NCBI GenBank assembly: GCA_024408905.1
Contig: JAKSUP010000010.1
Location: 1-15,409 of the forward strand
DNA from: a bacterium
Lineage (GTDB): Bacteria > Cyanobacteriota > Vampirovibrionia > Gastranaerophilales > Gastranaerophilaceae
Length of the DNA stretch: 15,409 bases
Direction: 5' to 3'
Positions 7,815 through 15,409 of the stretch are shown piece after piece. A model generated the notes under the pieces. That model saw only the letters and a program-made list of their open reading frames with translations, did not search any database and was not told the origin of the DNA. Position 1 is the first letter of the stretch. The number at the start of each line of letters is the position of its first letter. The position numbers were made by a program, and so were the translations under genes.

Positions 7815-8638
7815 ACTATTTCATCTACATTTTGCCCGATTTGTGGTTTTACAAAATTATGATAATAGAAGTAAAATACACCAACAGCAATTAACACAAC
7901 ATAGTAAAAAGTTAATAATGTCATAATAAAATGCATTATCATATTCTTATAAAAAATTGTAGATAGTAGTGATATAACAAAGTACCCCACAAAAATAAAC
8001 AGATACAAAAGAATTGTATGGAATATTTTTTTGCTGAAAATATCTTTTAAACCAATGCAAAAAGCCAGTAAAAAATTCTTTGTTTTAAAAAACAAAGGAA
8101 GCATATAAAACATCGATAGAAATGATGTCAAAGACATACAGCCAAGTAATAGCATATTCCACAAAGCAAGTTTAGAAAGCTGCTCTGCCGATAAAGAAGT
8201 TAAAAATACTTTTAGGGAATCTGTAGTTTTCAATGCATTTTGAAAAACTTGATGAGAAATTCCGATATCGCCTATGAGCTTCATTCCGACAAAGAATGAG
8301 AGAATAAGCATTAAAATTGCAAAAATACTAATAAGAATTACTGCACCAATTGATGATGCAAAGTATTCTCCAACGCCTGACGGAAATTCCTTCATCAAAG
8401 AATTTATATTATCTTTGTCAGGATCTTTTATTGCAACTTTTATCATATTAAACCAACCTGCAATAAAAACAGCTGTCATCATTAGTAGTAAAAGTTCAGC
8501 AACTAAAACCTTAATAAGGTTGCCACCAACAAAATATGCCATGTATATTGTTGATATTAATGAAAACAAAATCAACGGTGTCGCTAAAACTATATACTTA
8601 TTTGTTATATAAAATACTTTTTTTAAAATATTACCCAT
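7811..8638 (-). CDS. Six-helix integral membrane protein of unknown function
   Basis: I do not recognise the family. The 275 residues contain six hydrophobic segments at about 14-37, 42-68, 94-118, 156-182, 206-229 and 235-260, and a hydrophilic loop at about 70-92 (KDPDKDNINSLMKEFPSGVG). Both ends are short and polar. No catalytic motif stands out. The layout recalls DUF975- or YIP1-like membrane proteins, but that is only resemblance of shape. The start at 8638 has an AGGTGA ribosome site just upstream. The gene lies 46 bases downstream of the Hcp-like gene on the same strand with no terminator between, so the two are probably one transcription unit. It ends in a 4-base convergent overlap with the CheR-like gene. 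Confidence 0.7.
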   Translation of the reverse strand: MGNILKKVFYITNKYIVLATPLILFSLISTIYMAYFVGGNLIKVLVAELLLLMMTAVFIAGWFNMIKVAIKDPDKDNINSLMKEFPSGVGEYFASSIGAVILISIFAILMLILSFFVGMKLIGDIGISHQVFQNALKTTDSLKVFLTSLSAEQLSKLALWNMLLLGCMSLTSFLSMFYMLPLFFKTKNFLLAFCIGLKDIFSKKIFHTILLYLFIFVGYFVISLLSTIFYKNMIMHFIMTLLTFYYVVLIAVGVFYFYYHNFVKPQIGQNVDEIV

Positions 8639-8684
8639 AAACTCACCTCAAAATATTTATACAACAAAACAACAGCTAACTCAA

Positions 8685-10256
8685 TCAATCTTCAAAAATG
8701 TCTTGTAAATCTTTTTTAGCTGATGTCAGAGGCTTAATATTAAAAGATTCATTCAAGGTGTCCATCAGTGATGGAGTCAGGATAATCGGGGTGCAGGTGC
8801 CGACAAAAACCCTTGCATTATCGCAGTTTGACATATAAATCATCTGAGAAATAGAATTTTTGTCACACATCGGCACAAAAACCACGATAGGCAATCCCTT
8901 TGTTTTTAATTCGTCATAAACTTTTATCACGCTATAAGAATCAAAGCAAGTATTTATATTTATAGTATTGGAAGATTCAAATTTATATGAAAAAGAAATT
9001 ATAAGAACATTGTCAGGTGTATTTTTAACTAATTTTTCAAAATATGCATTTTGCGCAAAAGAATGTTTTTCCAAACCTATAATAAAAATACGCTCATACT
9101 TTTTATCATCAATCTTCTGATTAATTTCATTTATAGTTTCATCAAAGTCATATCCGATTGAAACCGTTTCGCAATTCTTACCTCGCTTAAAACCTTTTGC
9201 CATATTTGCAGATTCAATAACCTCAGAAAAATCATTATCCTCTATTTTAATAACACCTTTCGGACAAGCATAATCCGTTGTAAAAAGCCTGCCACGATAA
9301 AAATTTTCTATATTGTGTAAAGAATGTTTTGTTAAAACAATGGGGCCGGGAAATGTTGCAAAATCTAAAAGACAGTTAATTAAACCATGCCCGTACTGTC
9401 CTTTTAAATTTTTGTACTCGCGAAATTTTGGAAAGGTGTGAGCTATCATCATTTCATCATGTGTATAAACATCAATATCAGTAGTTTTTACAGCTTCCAA
9501 AACATCTTCAAGTTCCTTAATATTAGAACCGACAACAAGAATTGCTTTTGATGGTGTTGTTGTATAAGAAACATCATTAACGCTCTGCTTCCCGTAATTC
9601 TTTTCCTGAGTTTCACGTAAATATTTCATAATTTTATAATCTATATTTACAGCTTTATAAATAAGTTTTTTATAAATTTTACTGTTACCTTTATAAGGGC
9701 TTATAACTGTAAGCATTTTCAAAATAATCTCAAAACCTTCATTATACTTTTCTCCGAAACTCTCCAAATCTAATAAATCAATGCTGATACTCTTTGCAAC
9801 AACAAGCATTATTCTAAAATAATCTCTCGTTCTCTGTGAAAGTTGTTGTGCTTTAAGCATATCTTTTTCGCCATAACGTATTGCATCAATGAGATTTTCA
9901 GAATTTCTGAATAAATCCATACTAAACAAATCAAGTTTTTCTATAGTTTCTTCTTGGCACAAATCGTTATAACGCAAGACTATTCTGGGTAATATTTCTC
10001 TAAAACGCTTAACGGACATTACAAAATTATTGTCAGTAAATTCAGGATTAGAAACTGCTAAGGAAAGTGTATTCAAAATAAGTTCTTTACCTTCATCATC
10101 AACAACACCAATTTTATATAAATCAAGAGCATACTTAGAAATAAGCATTAAATATCTTATAAGAACTCTTTGGAGAGAATATGTTCTTGGATTTATGGAA
10201 CAAATTCCACGAGATACACAACTATCATATTGAACATCATCATTTTGTTTTTTCAT
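8685..10256 (-). CDS. Divergent hybrid-cluster-protein (Hcp) homologue lacking most metal ligands
   Basis: Hcp is a NO/hydroxylamine reductase with a proximal Fe-S cluster and a hybrid Fe-S-O cluster. Numbered from a TTG at 10301, this protein keeps the family's backbone: CVSRGIC (28-34) followed by an LQRVL helix; AILVVGSNIKELEDVLEA (253-270); IDVYTHDEMMIAHTFP (276-291); FPGPIVLTKHS (317-327); RLFTTD (338-343); and CFDSYS (452-457). By my alignment from memory, only the equivalents of D. vulgaris E268 (E283), C459 (C452) and K496 (K481) survive. H244 is replaced by S259, C312 by S327 and E494 by C479, while C406 and C434 have no counterpart. Only the second cysteine pair of the N-terminal cluster motif remains. 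I prefer ATG 10256, which has AGGAG close upstream (523 residues), over TTG 10301, which has none (538). The frame is intact, so this is not a pseudogene. Activity as an Hcp is doubtful. Confidence 0.68.
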   Translation of the reverse strand: MKKQNDDVQYDSCVSRGICSINPRTYSLQRVLIRYLMLISKYALDLYKIGVVDDEGKELILNTLSLAVSNPEFTDNNFVMSVKRFREILPRIVLRYNDLCQEETIEKLDLFSMDLFRNSENLIDAIRYGEKDMLKAQQLSQRTRDYFRIMLVVAKSISIDLLDLESFGEKYNEGFEIILKMLTVISPYKGNSKIYKKLIYKAVNIDYKIMKYLRETQEKNYGKQSVNDVSYTTTPSKAILVVGSNIKELEDVLEAVKTTDIDVYTHDEMMIAHTFPKFREYKNLKGQYGHGLINCLLDFATFPGPIVLTKHSLHNIENFYRGRLFTTDYACPKGVIKIEDNDFSEVIESANMAKGFKRGKNCETVSIGYDFDETINEINQKIDDKKYERIFIIGLEKHSFAQNAYFEKLVKNTPDNVLIISFSYKFESSNTININTCFDSYSVIKVYDELKTKGLPIVVFVPMCDKNSISQMIYMSNCDNARVFVGTCTPIILTPSLMDTLNESFNIKPLTSAKKDLQDIFED

Positions 10257-10310
10257 ACTCCTATTTTTTACTACACTAAAATCTTTTAAATTCCCCCACA
10301 AGACTATTTA

Positions 10311-10335
10311 TGATATAATTTCAAAAAAACAAGGA
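10311..10335 (+). promoter_or_regulatory. Extended -10 promoter and ribosome site for the HD-domain gene
   Basis: TGATATAAT at 10311-10319 is a perfect extended -10 (TG, one base, TATAAT). A -35 at the right distance is not convincing, which is usual for extended -10 promoters. AAGGAG at 10331-10336 is a strong ribosome site six bases before the ATG at 10343. The TTG start proposed for the divergent Hcp-like gene lies within 10 bases of this promoter. That is one more reason to prefer that gene's downstream ATG. Confidence 0.7.
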
Positions 10336-10342
10336 GAATATT

Positions 10343-11173
10343 ATGTTTAGTACGGATATTAACTATGAAGTCGTAACTTTTTCTATCGGAGATACAAAAT
10401 CCGGAACAAAAATGGGAAAATTACAACTCAAAGATACCGAAAATGATGAAATTTTAAACTGCATTATGTGGGAAGAAGCACTAAACAGAATGGACTCCAA
10501 GCTATTTCGTTGTGGCAATATTTTGAGAATTGTATCAGGTTCTTTTAACGAAAAGTTTAATAACTGCCTTGTAAATTCGCTTGAACTCATTAAAGAAGCC
10601 AAAACAGGACTTGATGAAGCACAAAGAGAAGAATATTATTCACAATTAATCGAATATATAAATAAAATTAAAGATGAGAAATTAAAAGCTTTCGTGCTTG
10701 GAATCTATCAAGAAAACAAAGAAAAACTCCTTGTAGCACCTGGTGCTAAAATGATGCACCATAATTATATTGGCGGCTTAATGGTACACACTTTGGAATG
10801 TGTAAAATACGCAGAAGTTAATATGGGAATATTTTTCCAAAGAGTTAACCATGATGAAGTTTTTGCAGCATGTCTATTACACGACATAGGTAAAATCTTT
10901 GAATATACAATTGATTTGGAATCAGGTTTAATTGACTACAATGAAGATTTTAGAAACGAATGGATAACTCATTCACAATACGGTTTTTCAATATGCATGA
11001 TGGCAGGTTATAAAAAGATTGCCAAAATGATTGCTGCACACCACGGCCGAGCTGATTGGGGCGCAATAGTAGATTTGGATACAAAAGACCTTGAACCGAT
11101 TTATTACTTAATTCACCACATTGACGATATGTCAGCCAAATACGGTATGACAAACGTCGCTATGCTGGGGTAA
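10343..11173 (+). CDS. YhaM-like OB-fold / HD-domain 3'-5' exoribonuclease
   Basis: The 276-residue protein has the two-part plan of YhaM: an N-terminal OB-fold nucleic-acid-binding domain (about 8-85, with KMGKLQLKDTENDEILNCIMW) and a C-terminal HD metal-dependent phosphohydrolase domain. The conserved HD residues are visible: H149 (GGLMVHTLE), H180-D181 (LLHDIGK), H210 (ITHSQYG), H233-H234 (AAHHG) and D261 (HHIDDMSAKYG). YhaM proteins trim single-stranded RNA or DNA from the 3' end and need divalent metal. At 276 residues it is somewhat shorter than B. subtilis YhaM (about 314). It is a single gene between divergent and convergent neighbours, with its own promoter. Family membership is secure; the exact substrate is inferred. 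Confidence 0.85.
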   Translation: MFSTDINYEVVTFSIGDTKSGTKMGKLQLKDTENDEILNCIMWEEALNRMDSKLFRCGNILRIVSGSFNEKFNNCLVNSLELIKEAKTGLDEAQREEYYSQLIEYINKIKDEKLKAFVLGIYQENKEKLLVAPGAKMMHHNYIGGLMVHTLECVKYAEVNMGIFFQRVNHDEVFAACLLHDIGKIFEYTIDLESGLIDYNEDFRNEWITHSQYGFSICMMAGYKKIAKMIAAHHGRADWGAIVDLDTKDLEPIYYLIHHIDDMSAKYGMTNVAMLG

Positions 11174-11191
11174 ATATTCAAACAAATGTTA

Positions 11192-11218
11192 AATTTTTAT
11201 ACTCCAATGCTAAAAATT
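11192..11218. terminator. Weak bidirectional hairpin between convergent genes
   Basis: An 8-bp inverted repeat, AATTTTTA at 11192-11199 and TAAAAATT at 11211-11218 with an 11-base loop, lies in the 43-base gap between the convergent HD-domain and calpain-like genes. It overlaps the stop of the latter. The stem is all A/T, so it would be unstable. Its T and A tracts could serve as a two-way terminator, but the same pattern arises easily by chance at this base composition. Confidence 0.25.
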
Positions 11219-12899
11219 ATATATCATCAGGATATTCATAGATATCTATCATAAATTTATTGAAGAAATCTTCTATTCCTATTGTTATTAAACTTTTGGG
11301 ATTATTTGATTCTACAAGAGTAATTGTATCTTCTCCAATGCTTTTAATTGCATAAGCATGCTTATCTACTAAATAACCGTTTGTACCAATTTGTTCTACG
11401 TTAGTCAAATCTGTACCTCCCAAAACTCCAAGTTTAATAAAGAATTTCCCGGATTCAAAAATATCTTTTAAATATTCAATTTTTTTCTTATTATCAGAAG
11501 AAAGAGTAATAAGCATGCCTGTATACTCCAAAATTTTTGCTTTTGTTTCGTCTGTTTGTTTTTGTTCTTTTAAATCTTTTATTTCTTTTTCTAAGTAAGC
11601 GATATCACTTTCAGGAGCAATTATTCCTTCTTCTCTGACATATTCAAAGGTGGATGTAGCATAATTTTTTATTTCTTTACCAAAAAGGGCATTAGTATAG
11701 TCTTCGTCATCAAATGAAGCTAATACAGGATAACTGTCATCTATATCATTCCCTTTGCTTTCAATCAAAAAATCTTGCATTGCCATCAATAAGGCTGTTT
11801 CATCTCCATCACCGATAGAAGTTGCTTTTGATTTGTAATATCCTAAGCCTTTCCCCATTCTTTGACCAGTTCCTGCTTTATTAATGTTATTTAAAATTTG
11901 ATTTTCTGTATATGTATATTTCCCGTCACCATTTGGTTTCGGCAAACCGGCTTCTTTTGCCCCGGGCAAATATACTGTTATATTGCCGGTAGATTTATCT
12001 TTGTGTATTAAACTATTCAAATATTTTTCACCTTTTTTTGTTGCTAAAATGCCATTTATCATAGCGTGGGCACGACAATTAATTGAAATCTGCTTAGCCG
12101 GATTATCAAGTTTACCATTTCCAAGAATATCTTTCGTATTAATTTCTTCATTCAAATTGTCAGTTTTTTCATCTTTTTTTTCGTTTACACAATCTAAGCT
12201 ATATGATTTTCGCAAACCTAAAATTTCTTTAACAATAGAATCTATTTCACTAGATGATTGATTTGGCCAATGCTTACTCAAAGCGTTGTCGATAGCTGTT
12301 TCAAATCTTTGTTTGAATGCATTGTGTTTCTCATTTTCCATTGGCATTGAATATAATAAACAATCCATTAACTTTGTTAAATATTCTTTTTTCTTATTAT
12401 TTGGAATATTTTCATCAAGTATAGCCTCAAAAAGGGTTTCTTTATCATACTTTACACCTAATATACTATTCTTTTTATTAGCTTTTTCCTGATATAAACT
12501 TAAAACATCAATAATATTGTTATTACCAATTTTATCTATAGCGTTATCTAAATCACCGGTTCCTATTTTAAAAATAGCATCAACAAGTTCTGTTGCGATA
12601 TCATTTGGAGAATATTCTTTCCTGTCAATGATATGTGCACCTTTCAAATCAAGTATTCCACCAAAACCTTCAAGCTTTGAACAAATATAATCATAAAAAT
12701 TTACTTTTTCACCAAAAAAATTCTTATTACCACCGTTATCATAATTTTTTTTATGTTCAGATACAACGTCAAATAAAGACCGGCCCTCATATTTGTTGTC
12801 TTTTTTTCCGTCAAGTTCATCAATATGTTGAGCTTGTTCTTGTGTTAATCCCAACTTTATGACGTCTGAATATCGCGAAAGTTTGTCAAAAATTCCCAT
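11217..12899 (-). CDS. Putative calpain/papain-like cysteine peptidase, large divergent protein
   Basis: The 560 residues show no known N-terminal domain. Residues 1 to about 260 are mostly helical and charged, with a linker rich in D, E, K and N at 238-268. The C-terminal half carries what looks like a calpain-type triad: Q270 and C275 (KQISINCRAHAMINGI), H514 (DKHAYAIKSIG) and N533 followed by P (VESNNPKSL). The HAY and N-P patterns match calpains, where catalytic H and N have the same context. Between them lie GDGDETALLMAMQDFLIES (363-381) and a coiled coil (about 433-458). There is no signal peptide or membrane helix, so if it is an effector it would need a leaderless route. AAGGAG precedes the ATG. 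No immunity, chaperone or secretion gene is adjacent. The peptidase call is by motif only. Confidence 0.55.
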   Translation of the reverse strand: MGIFDKLSRYSDVIKLGLTQEQAQHIDELDGKKDNKYEGRSLFDVVSEHKKNYDNGGNKNFFGEKVNFYDYICSKLEGFGGILDLKGAHIIDRKEYSPNDIATELVDAIFKIGTGDLDNAIDKIGNNNIIDVLSLYQEKANKKNSILGVKYDKETLFEAILDENIPNNKKKEYLTKLMDCLLYSMPMENEKHNAFKQRFETAIDNALSKHWPNQSSSEIDSIVKEILGLRKSYSLDCVNEKKDEKTDNLNEEINTKDILGNGKLDNPAKQISINCRAHAMINGILATKKGEKYLNSLIHKDKSTGNITVYLPGAKEAGLPKPNGDGKYTYTENQILNNINKAGTGQRMGKGLGYYKSKATSIGDGDETALLMAMQDFLIESKGNDIDDSYPVLASFDDEDYTNALFGKEIKNYATSTFEYVREEGIIAPESDIAYLEKEIKDLKEQKQTDETKAKILEYTGMLITLSSDNKKKIEYLKDIFESGKFFIKLGVLGGTDLTNVEQIGTNGYLVDKHAYAIKSIGEDTITLVESNNPKSLITIGIEDFFNKFMIDIYEYPDDI

Positions 12900-13074
12900 A
12901 AAAAAGGTTCTCCTTATAGGAAGTATTACGGCACAATATGATATAAACTTTAATATATGTTATAATTTTTTACAAAACTTAACAAAAATCTGCTCCAAAT
13001 TATTAAGATAGGATATATTTTGCACTAAAATTCATTAAGTATGTATACTCAACCAACATAACCGATACGACCAT
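12900..13074. other. AT-rich intergenic region upstream of the calpain-like gene
   Basis: No open frame can be supported here. On the minus strand the last 20 bases before the gene hold its ribosome site (AAGGAG, complement near 12912). Further up are TATAAC (near 12960) and TTGTTA (near 12985), about 15 bases apart, which could form a poor promoter. The neighbouring 13075-13202 segment is a repeat cluster. Confidence 0.4.
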
Positions 13075-13148
13075 TCTGGATACTTCGCTACGCTCAGTAT
13101 GACAATCCTTTCTGTCATTCTGAGGAACAAAGTGACGAAGAATCCAGA
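13075..13148. repeat. REP-like imperfect palindrome
   Basis: Arm 1 (13075-13104) begins TCTGGATACTTCG and ends TATGACA. Arm 2 (13113-13148), read on the other strand, begins TCTGGATTCTTCG and ends AATGACA. The arms pair around an 8-base loop with a six-base length difference inside arm 2. The sequence is more GC-rich than its surroundings and resembles the dispersed 'GGATTCTTCG...CTCAGAATGACA' intergenic elements found in many bacterial genomes. It lies upstream of the calpain-like gene and downstream of tolC, both on the minus strand, so it may also stabilise or end the tolC transcript. Confidence 0.8.
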
Positions 13149-13151
13149 AAA

Positions 13152-13202
13152 ATCCTGTTTTCTTCTCGCCTTACTGCCTTAGTTCCACAGGATCTTAGTG
13201 CC
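13152..13202. repeat. 8-base-periodic repeat with flanking inverted repeat
   Basis: Three near-identical 9-mers of form CTTA(G/C)T(G/T)CC start at 13170, 13178 and 13194, that is at 8-base steps with the 13186 position occupied by CACAGGATC. A separate inverted repeat, ATCCTGT at 13152-13158 and ACAGGAT at 13187-13193, encloses the first two units. On the minus strand, downstream of the tolC stop, the second arm is followed by TTTT, so a weak terminator is possible although the loop is 28 bases. It sits four bases from the REP-like palindrome. Confidence 0.6.
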
Positions 13203-13213
13203 TTTATTGTAAA

Positions 13214-14572
13214 CTATTGCACAGTATCTTTTTTAATAAAATCTCTAAACGGTGCGCCGATTTCTTTTTCAAATTCAGCAACAGATACATTGTAATTCAA
13301 AATAGAATTATAATAATCTAATCTTGCATTAAGATAAGCATTTTCACCGTCTTTTAATTCGATAACATCAGCAATTCCGGCTTTGTAACGGCCTTTTGTT
13401 TGCCTGTATTGTTCTTTTGCTTGTTCTAATGCATTCTCGGCAATCGAAATATTTTCGCCGTCAGATTGCATATTTGAATATGCTCTATTGATATTTAAGT
13501 ATAAATCCTGTTTTAAATTTTCTAAATCAACACCACTTTTTTCATAATTCAATTTTGCTTCGTCCATTAGCTTTTTACTTTTCATAATGTTGAAATTGTT
13601 GTAACTAAGACCTGCGCCAAATTGGTAAGAAGTATACCCATAAGTTCCTGTTACATTACCAAAACCACCGTTGATTTTTACATCAGGAGTAAAAGCACGT
13701 CTTTTTGCTCTTAATGTCATTTTTGCAGCCTCATGGTGCTTTTTAGCTGACTGGAATTCAGGACGAACTTTGTATGCGTTTTCTATTGCTTCTTCAAGCT
13801 CGACATTGTAAAGTGATTTATCCATTTGTGTTGTCAATGCATAATTATCATATTCAGGGAATCCCATTATCCTTGATAATTCTAATTTAGCAATTTTACA
13901 TGTCTTTTTTGCCCTGACCTGATTCCATTTTGCTTTACATAAGTTGTAATCAGCAATTGCAACATCAACTTTGGCTTTTTTACCTGCTTTATAAAGTGCA
14001 TAAGCCTGTTTTAACTGTAATTCAAAATCTACAACGGTGTCATCATATACATCACATTGAACTTGAGCAAAAAGTAAATTATAATAAGCTTTTTTTACAT
14101 TACAAATTAAAACATTCACGTTTTCGCTTGTATCAAATTTCTTTGATTCATATGTTCTTTTAGCAGCATCGGCATCAGCCTTTGTTTTACCAAAGTCAAA
14201 AAGCAACATATCAGCTGAAACTTGAGGCATATAAGAAGAATTATATGCATCAATAAAATTAATTGTTTTTGCTCTGCTCCAATCAATTCCTGCACCTAAT
14301 TCAGGGAAATATTTTGCCCAAGTTTGACCAATTTTAGTTTTATATACGCCTTCTTCCAGTTTTGAAGATTGTATTGTGAGGTTATTATTAAGAGCAATTT
14401 TTATACAATCATCAAGTGTAAACTCAGAATGTGTATCATTTGTAAAAACAGTCCCAGCAACGTAAGTGCTTTGATTTTCAAGCTTTACATCTTCTATCGA
14501 AAATGCTGTACCTGAAAACAAAAACAACATTGAAGTTAAAACAGCTATTGATACTGCATTATTATATTTCAT
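13214..14572 (-). CDS. TolC-family outer-membrane efflux protein
   Basis: This 452-residue protein forms the outer-membrane exit duct for an RND pump. A signal peptide is evident: MKYNN, a hydrophobic core at about 7-20, and a likely cleavage after AFS (residue 25). The mature part starts with the typical '[23 protein letters not shown]' region (45-68) of the OEP family. Two similar long-helix halves follow; the second has '[47 protein letters not shown]', the TolC pattern ending in 'GxxxxxELxxA'-type repeats. The start ATG lies inside the RND gene, overlapping its stop by 11 bases, so translation is probably coupled. It implies an outer membrane and hence a diderm cell. The substrate of the pump cannot be read from the sequence. 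Confidence 0.9.
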   Translation of the reverse strand: MKYNNAVSIAVLTSMLFLFSGTAFSIEDVKLENQSTYVAGTVFTNDTHSEFTLDDCIKIALNNNLTIQSSKLEEGVYKTKIGQTWAKYFPELGAGIDWSRAKTINFIDAYNSSYMPQVSADMLLFDFGKTKADADAAKRTYESKKFDTSENVNVLICNVKKAYYNLLFAQVQCDVYDDTVVDFELQLKQAYALYKAGKKAKVDVAIADYNLCKAKWNQVRAKKTCKIAKLELSRIMGFPEYDNYALTTQMDKSLYNVELEEAIENAYKVRPEFQSAKKHHEAAKMTLRAKRRAFTPDVKINGGFGNVTGTYGYTSYQFGAGLSYNNFNIMKSKKLMDEAKLNYEKSGVDLENLKQDLYLNINRAYSNMQSDGENISIAENALEQAKEQYRQTKGRYKAGIADVIELKDGENAYLNARLDYYNSILNYNVSVAEFEKEIGAPFRDFIKKDTVQ

Positions 14573-15409
14573 CGTCTAAATCCTTCTTGCTATTAAAATA
14601 TTTATCCACAGTTTCCTGAATAATTACATAAAATGCCGGTGTTAAAACAGTACCGATTGTTGCAGCGACAATCATACCACCAATAACCGTACAACCAACG
14701 GAAATTCTTGAATTTGCGCCGGCTCCCGTTGCAAACAACAATGGCAAAATACCTAAAATAAATGCAGCTTCCGTCATCATAATGGCTCTAAACCTCAACT
14801 GTGCTGCTTTAATTGCTGCATCTTGAATAGATAATCCGTGAGCTTCGTGTTCTTCCTTTGCAAATTCAACAATCAAGATAGATTGTTTAGCTGCAAGACC
14901 AATCAATGTAATCAAACCAACTTGAGCATATAAGTCTAAAGACTGTCCCATCATTAATTGGAATATTAAAGCGCCAACAACTGCCACAGGTGAAATTAAA
15001 AGAACTGCAACAGGTATCATATAACTTTCGTACAATGCAACCAAGAACAAGTATACAAACAATAGCGCTAACCCAACAACAAGCCCTGTTTGACCTGATG
15101 ATTCGATTTCTTGTTGAGATGTTCCTGACCATTGATAAGTATAACCTGTCGGCAAGTATTTTTCCGAAAGGTTTTGCATAGCTTTAATTGCATCACCTGA
15201 AGATTTTCCTGATGCTTGCATACCTTGGATTTGAGCAGATTTAAATTGGTTAAATCTTGTTATAGAAACAGCACCTGTTTTTTGTTCGGTAGATACCATA
15301 GTCATCAAAGGAACAATCATTCCATTTTTATTTATAACATTTATTCTTTGAATATCTTCAACTTTGTTACGAAAATCGCCTTCTGCCTGCATCAATACCC
15401 TAAATATAC
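14562..15409 (-). CDS. RND (HAE1/AcrB-type) efflux permease, 3' part only
   Basis: The gene runs off the right edge, and about 282 C-terminal residues are visible. The frame stays open to the edge, reading IFRVL before [14 protein letters not shown], a normal AcrB-family periplasmic segment, so the apparent TTG or ATG near 15390 is not a start. The last part of the porter domain (about 15390-15120) is followed by the C-terminal membrane helices. [17 protein letters not shown] matches AcrB GLSAKNAILIVEF, including the lysine equivalent to K940. [18 protein letters not shown] contains the threonine equivalent to T978, followed by the conserved GAGANSR loop. These residues belong to the proton relay; the paired aspartates would lie outside the window. 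The adaptor (MFP) gene is not in view and may lie upstream. The 3' end overlaps tolC by 11 bases. Confidence 0.95.
   Translation of the reverse strand, partial: IFRVLMQAEGDFRNKVEDIQRINVINKNGMIVPLMTMVSTEQKTGAVSITRFNQFKSAQIQGMQASGKSSGDAIKAMQNLSEKYLPTGYTYQWSGTSQQEIESSGQTGLVVGLALLFVYLFLVALYESYMIPVAVLLISPVAVVGALIFQLMMGQSLDLYAQVGLITLIGLAAKQSILIVEFAKEEHEAHGLSIQDAAIKAAQLRFRAIMMTEAAFILGILPLLFATGAGANSRISVGCTVIGGMIVAATIGTVLTPAFYVIIQETVDKYFNSKKDLDDEI

Noticed and set aside
8274..8612. 112-codon plus-strand open frame inside the membrane-protein gene
   Set aside because: It is wholly antisense to a gene with clear membrane helices and a good ribosome site, it lacks its own ribosome site, and its translation shows no domain pattern.
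8685..10256. Hcp-like gene as a pseudogene
   Set aside because: It has full length, no frameshift or internal stop, a normal hydrophobic pattern and preserved structural motifs. Loss of ligands looks like divergence and not like decay.
10257..10301. TTG start at 10301 for the Hcp-like gene
   Set aside because: It has no Shine-Dalgarno and lies close to the opposing extended -10 promoter. The ATG at 10256 has AGGAG just upstream, although the spacing of one base is short. Not excluded, only less likely.
12900..13213. Non-coding RNA, attachment site or CRISPR-like repeat in the intergenic region
   Set aside because: The repeats are two different short elements without uniform spacers, and no tRNA-like or integrase context is present.
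15390..15395. Start codon of the RND permease inside the window
   Set aside because: The frame continues open to 15409 and encodes residues typical of AcrB-family proteins (FRVLMQAE). The real start is beyond the window.

Overview
The window is AT-rich and densely coding, with genes on both strands. The sequence points to a low-GC diderm bacterium. It has an outer-membrane TolC-family protein with a signal peptide, an RND pump and type IV pilus (T4P) assembly proteins. The primary-type sigma factor has a region 1.2/2 resembling cyanobacterial sigma factors. My best guess is a gut-associated non-photosynthetic cyanobacterial relative (Melainabacteria/Vampirovibrionia, Gastranaerophilales-like). 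This is inference from sequence style and was not tested by a search.

Layout. (1) 1-2468, minus strand: T4P inner-membrane platform genes, a fused PilM-PilN protein followed by PilO. A further pilus gene may begin at base 14 and run off the left edge. (2) 2535-4195, plus: quinolinate synthase nadA and an RlmB/SpoU-type rRNA methyltransferase that overlap by one base. (3) 4283-7814, plus: a sigma-70 factor, a 586-residue all-TPR protein starting 3 bases later, and a small CheR-like methyltransferase. (4) 7811-10256, minus: a gene for a divergent hybrid-cluster-protein (Hcp) homologue that has lost most of its metal ligands, followed by a six-helix membrane protein. They look like a two-gene transcription unit. 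(5) 10343-11173, plus: a YhaM-like OB-fold/HD-domain phosphohydrolase with a good extended -10 promoter. (6) 11217-12899, minus: a large protein with a calpain/papain-like Cys-His-Asn triad in its C-terminal half. (7) 12900-13213: an intergenic region holding a REP-like imperfect palindrome and an 8-base-periodic repeat. (8) 13214 to the right edge, minus: a TolC-family outer-membrane factor overlapping the 3' end of an RND permease gene truncated by the window edge.

The housekeeping genes (nadA, rlmB, sigma, RND/TolC, T4P) look ordinary in function. The points that deserve a second look are the PilM-PilN fusion with an internal PilN-like linker motif, the ligand-stripped Hcp homologue paired with a membrane protein, the calpain-like protein without an export signal, and the stacked repeats at 13075-13202. 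I saw no tRNA, rRNA, CRISPR array, insertion sequence or phage gene.
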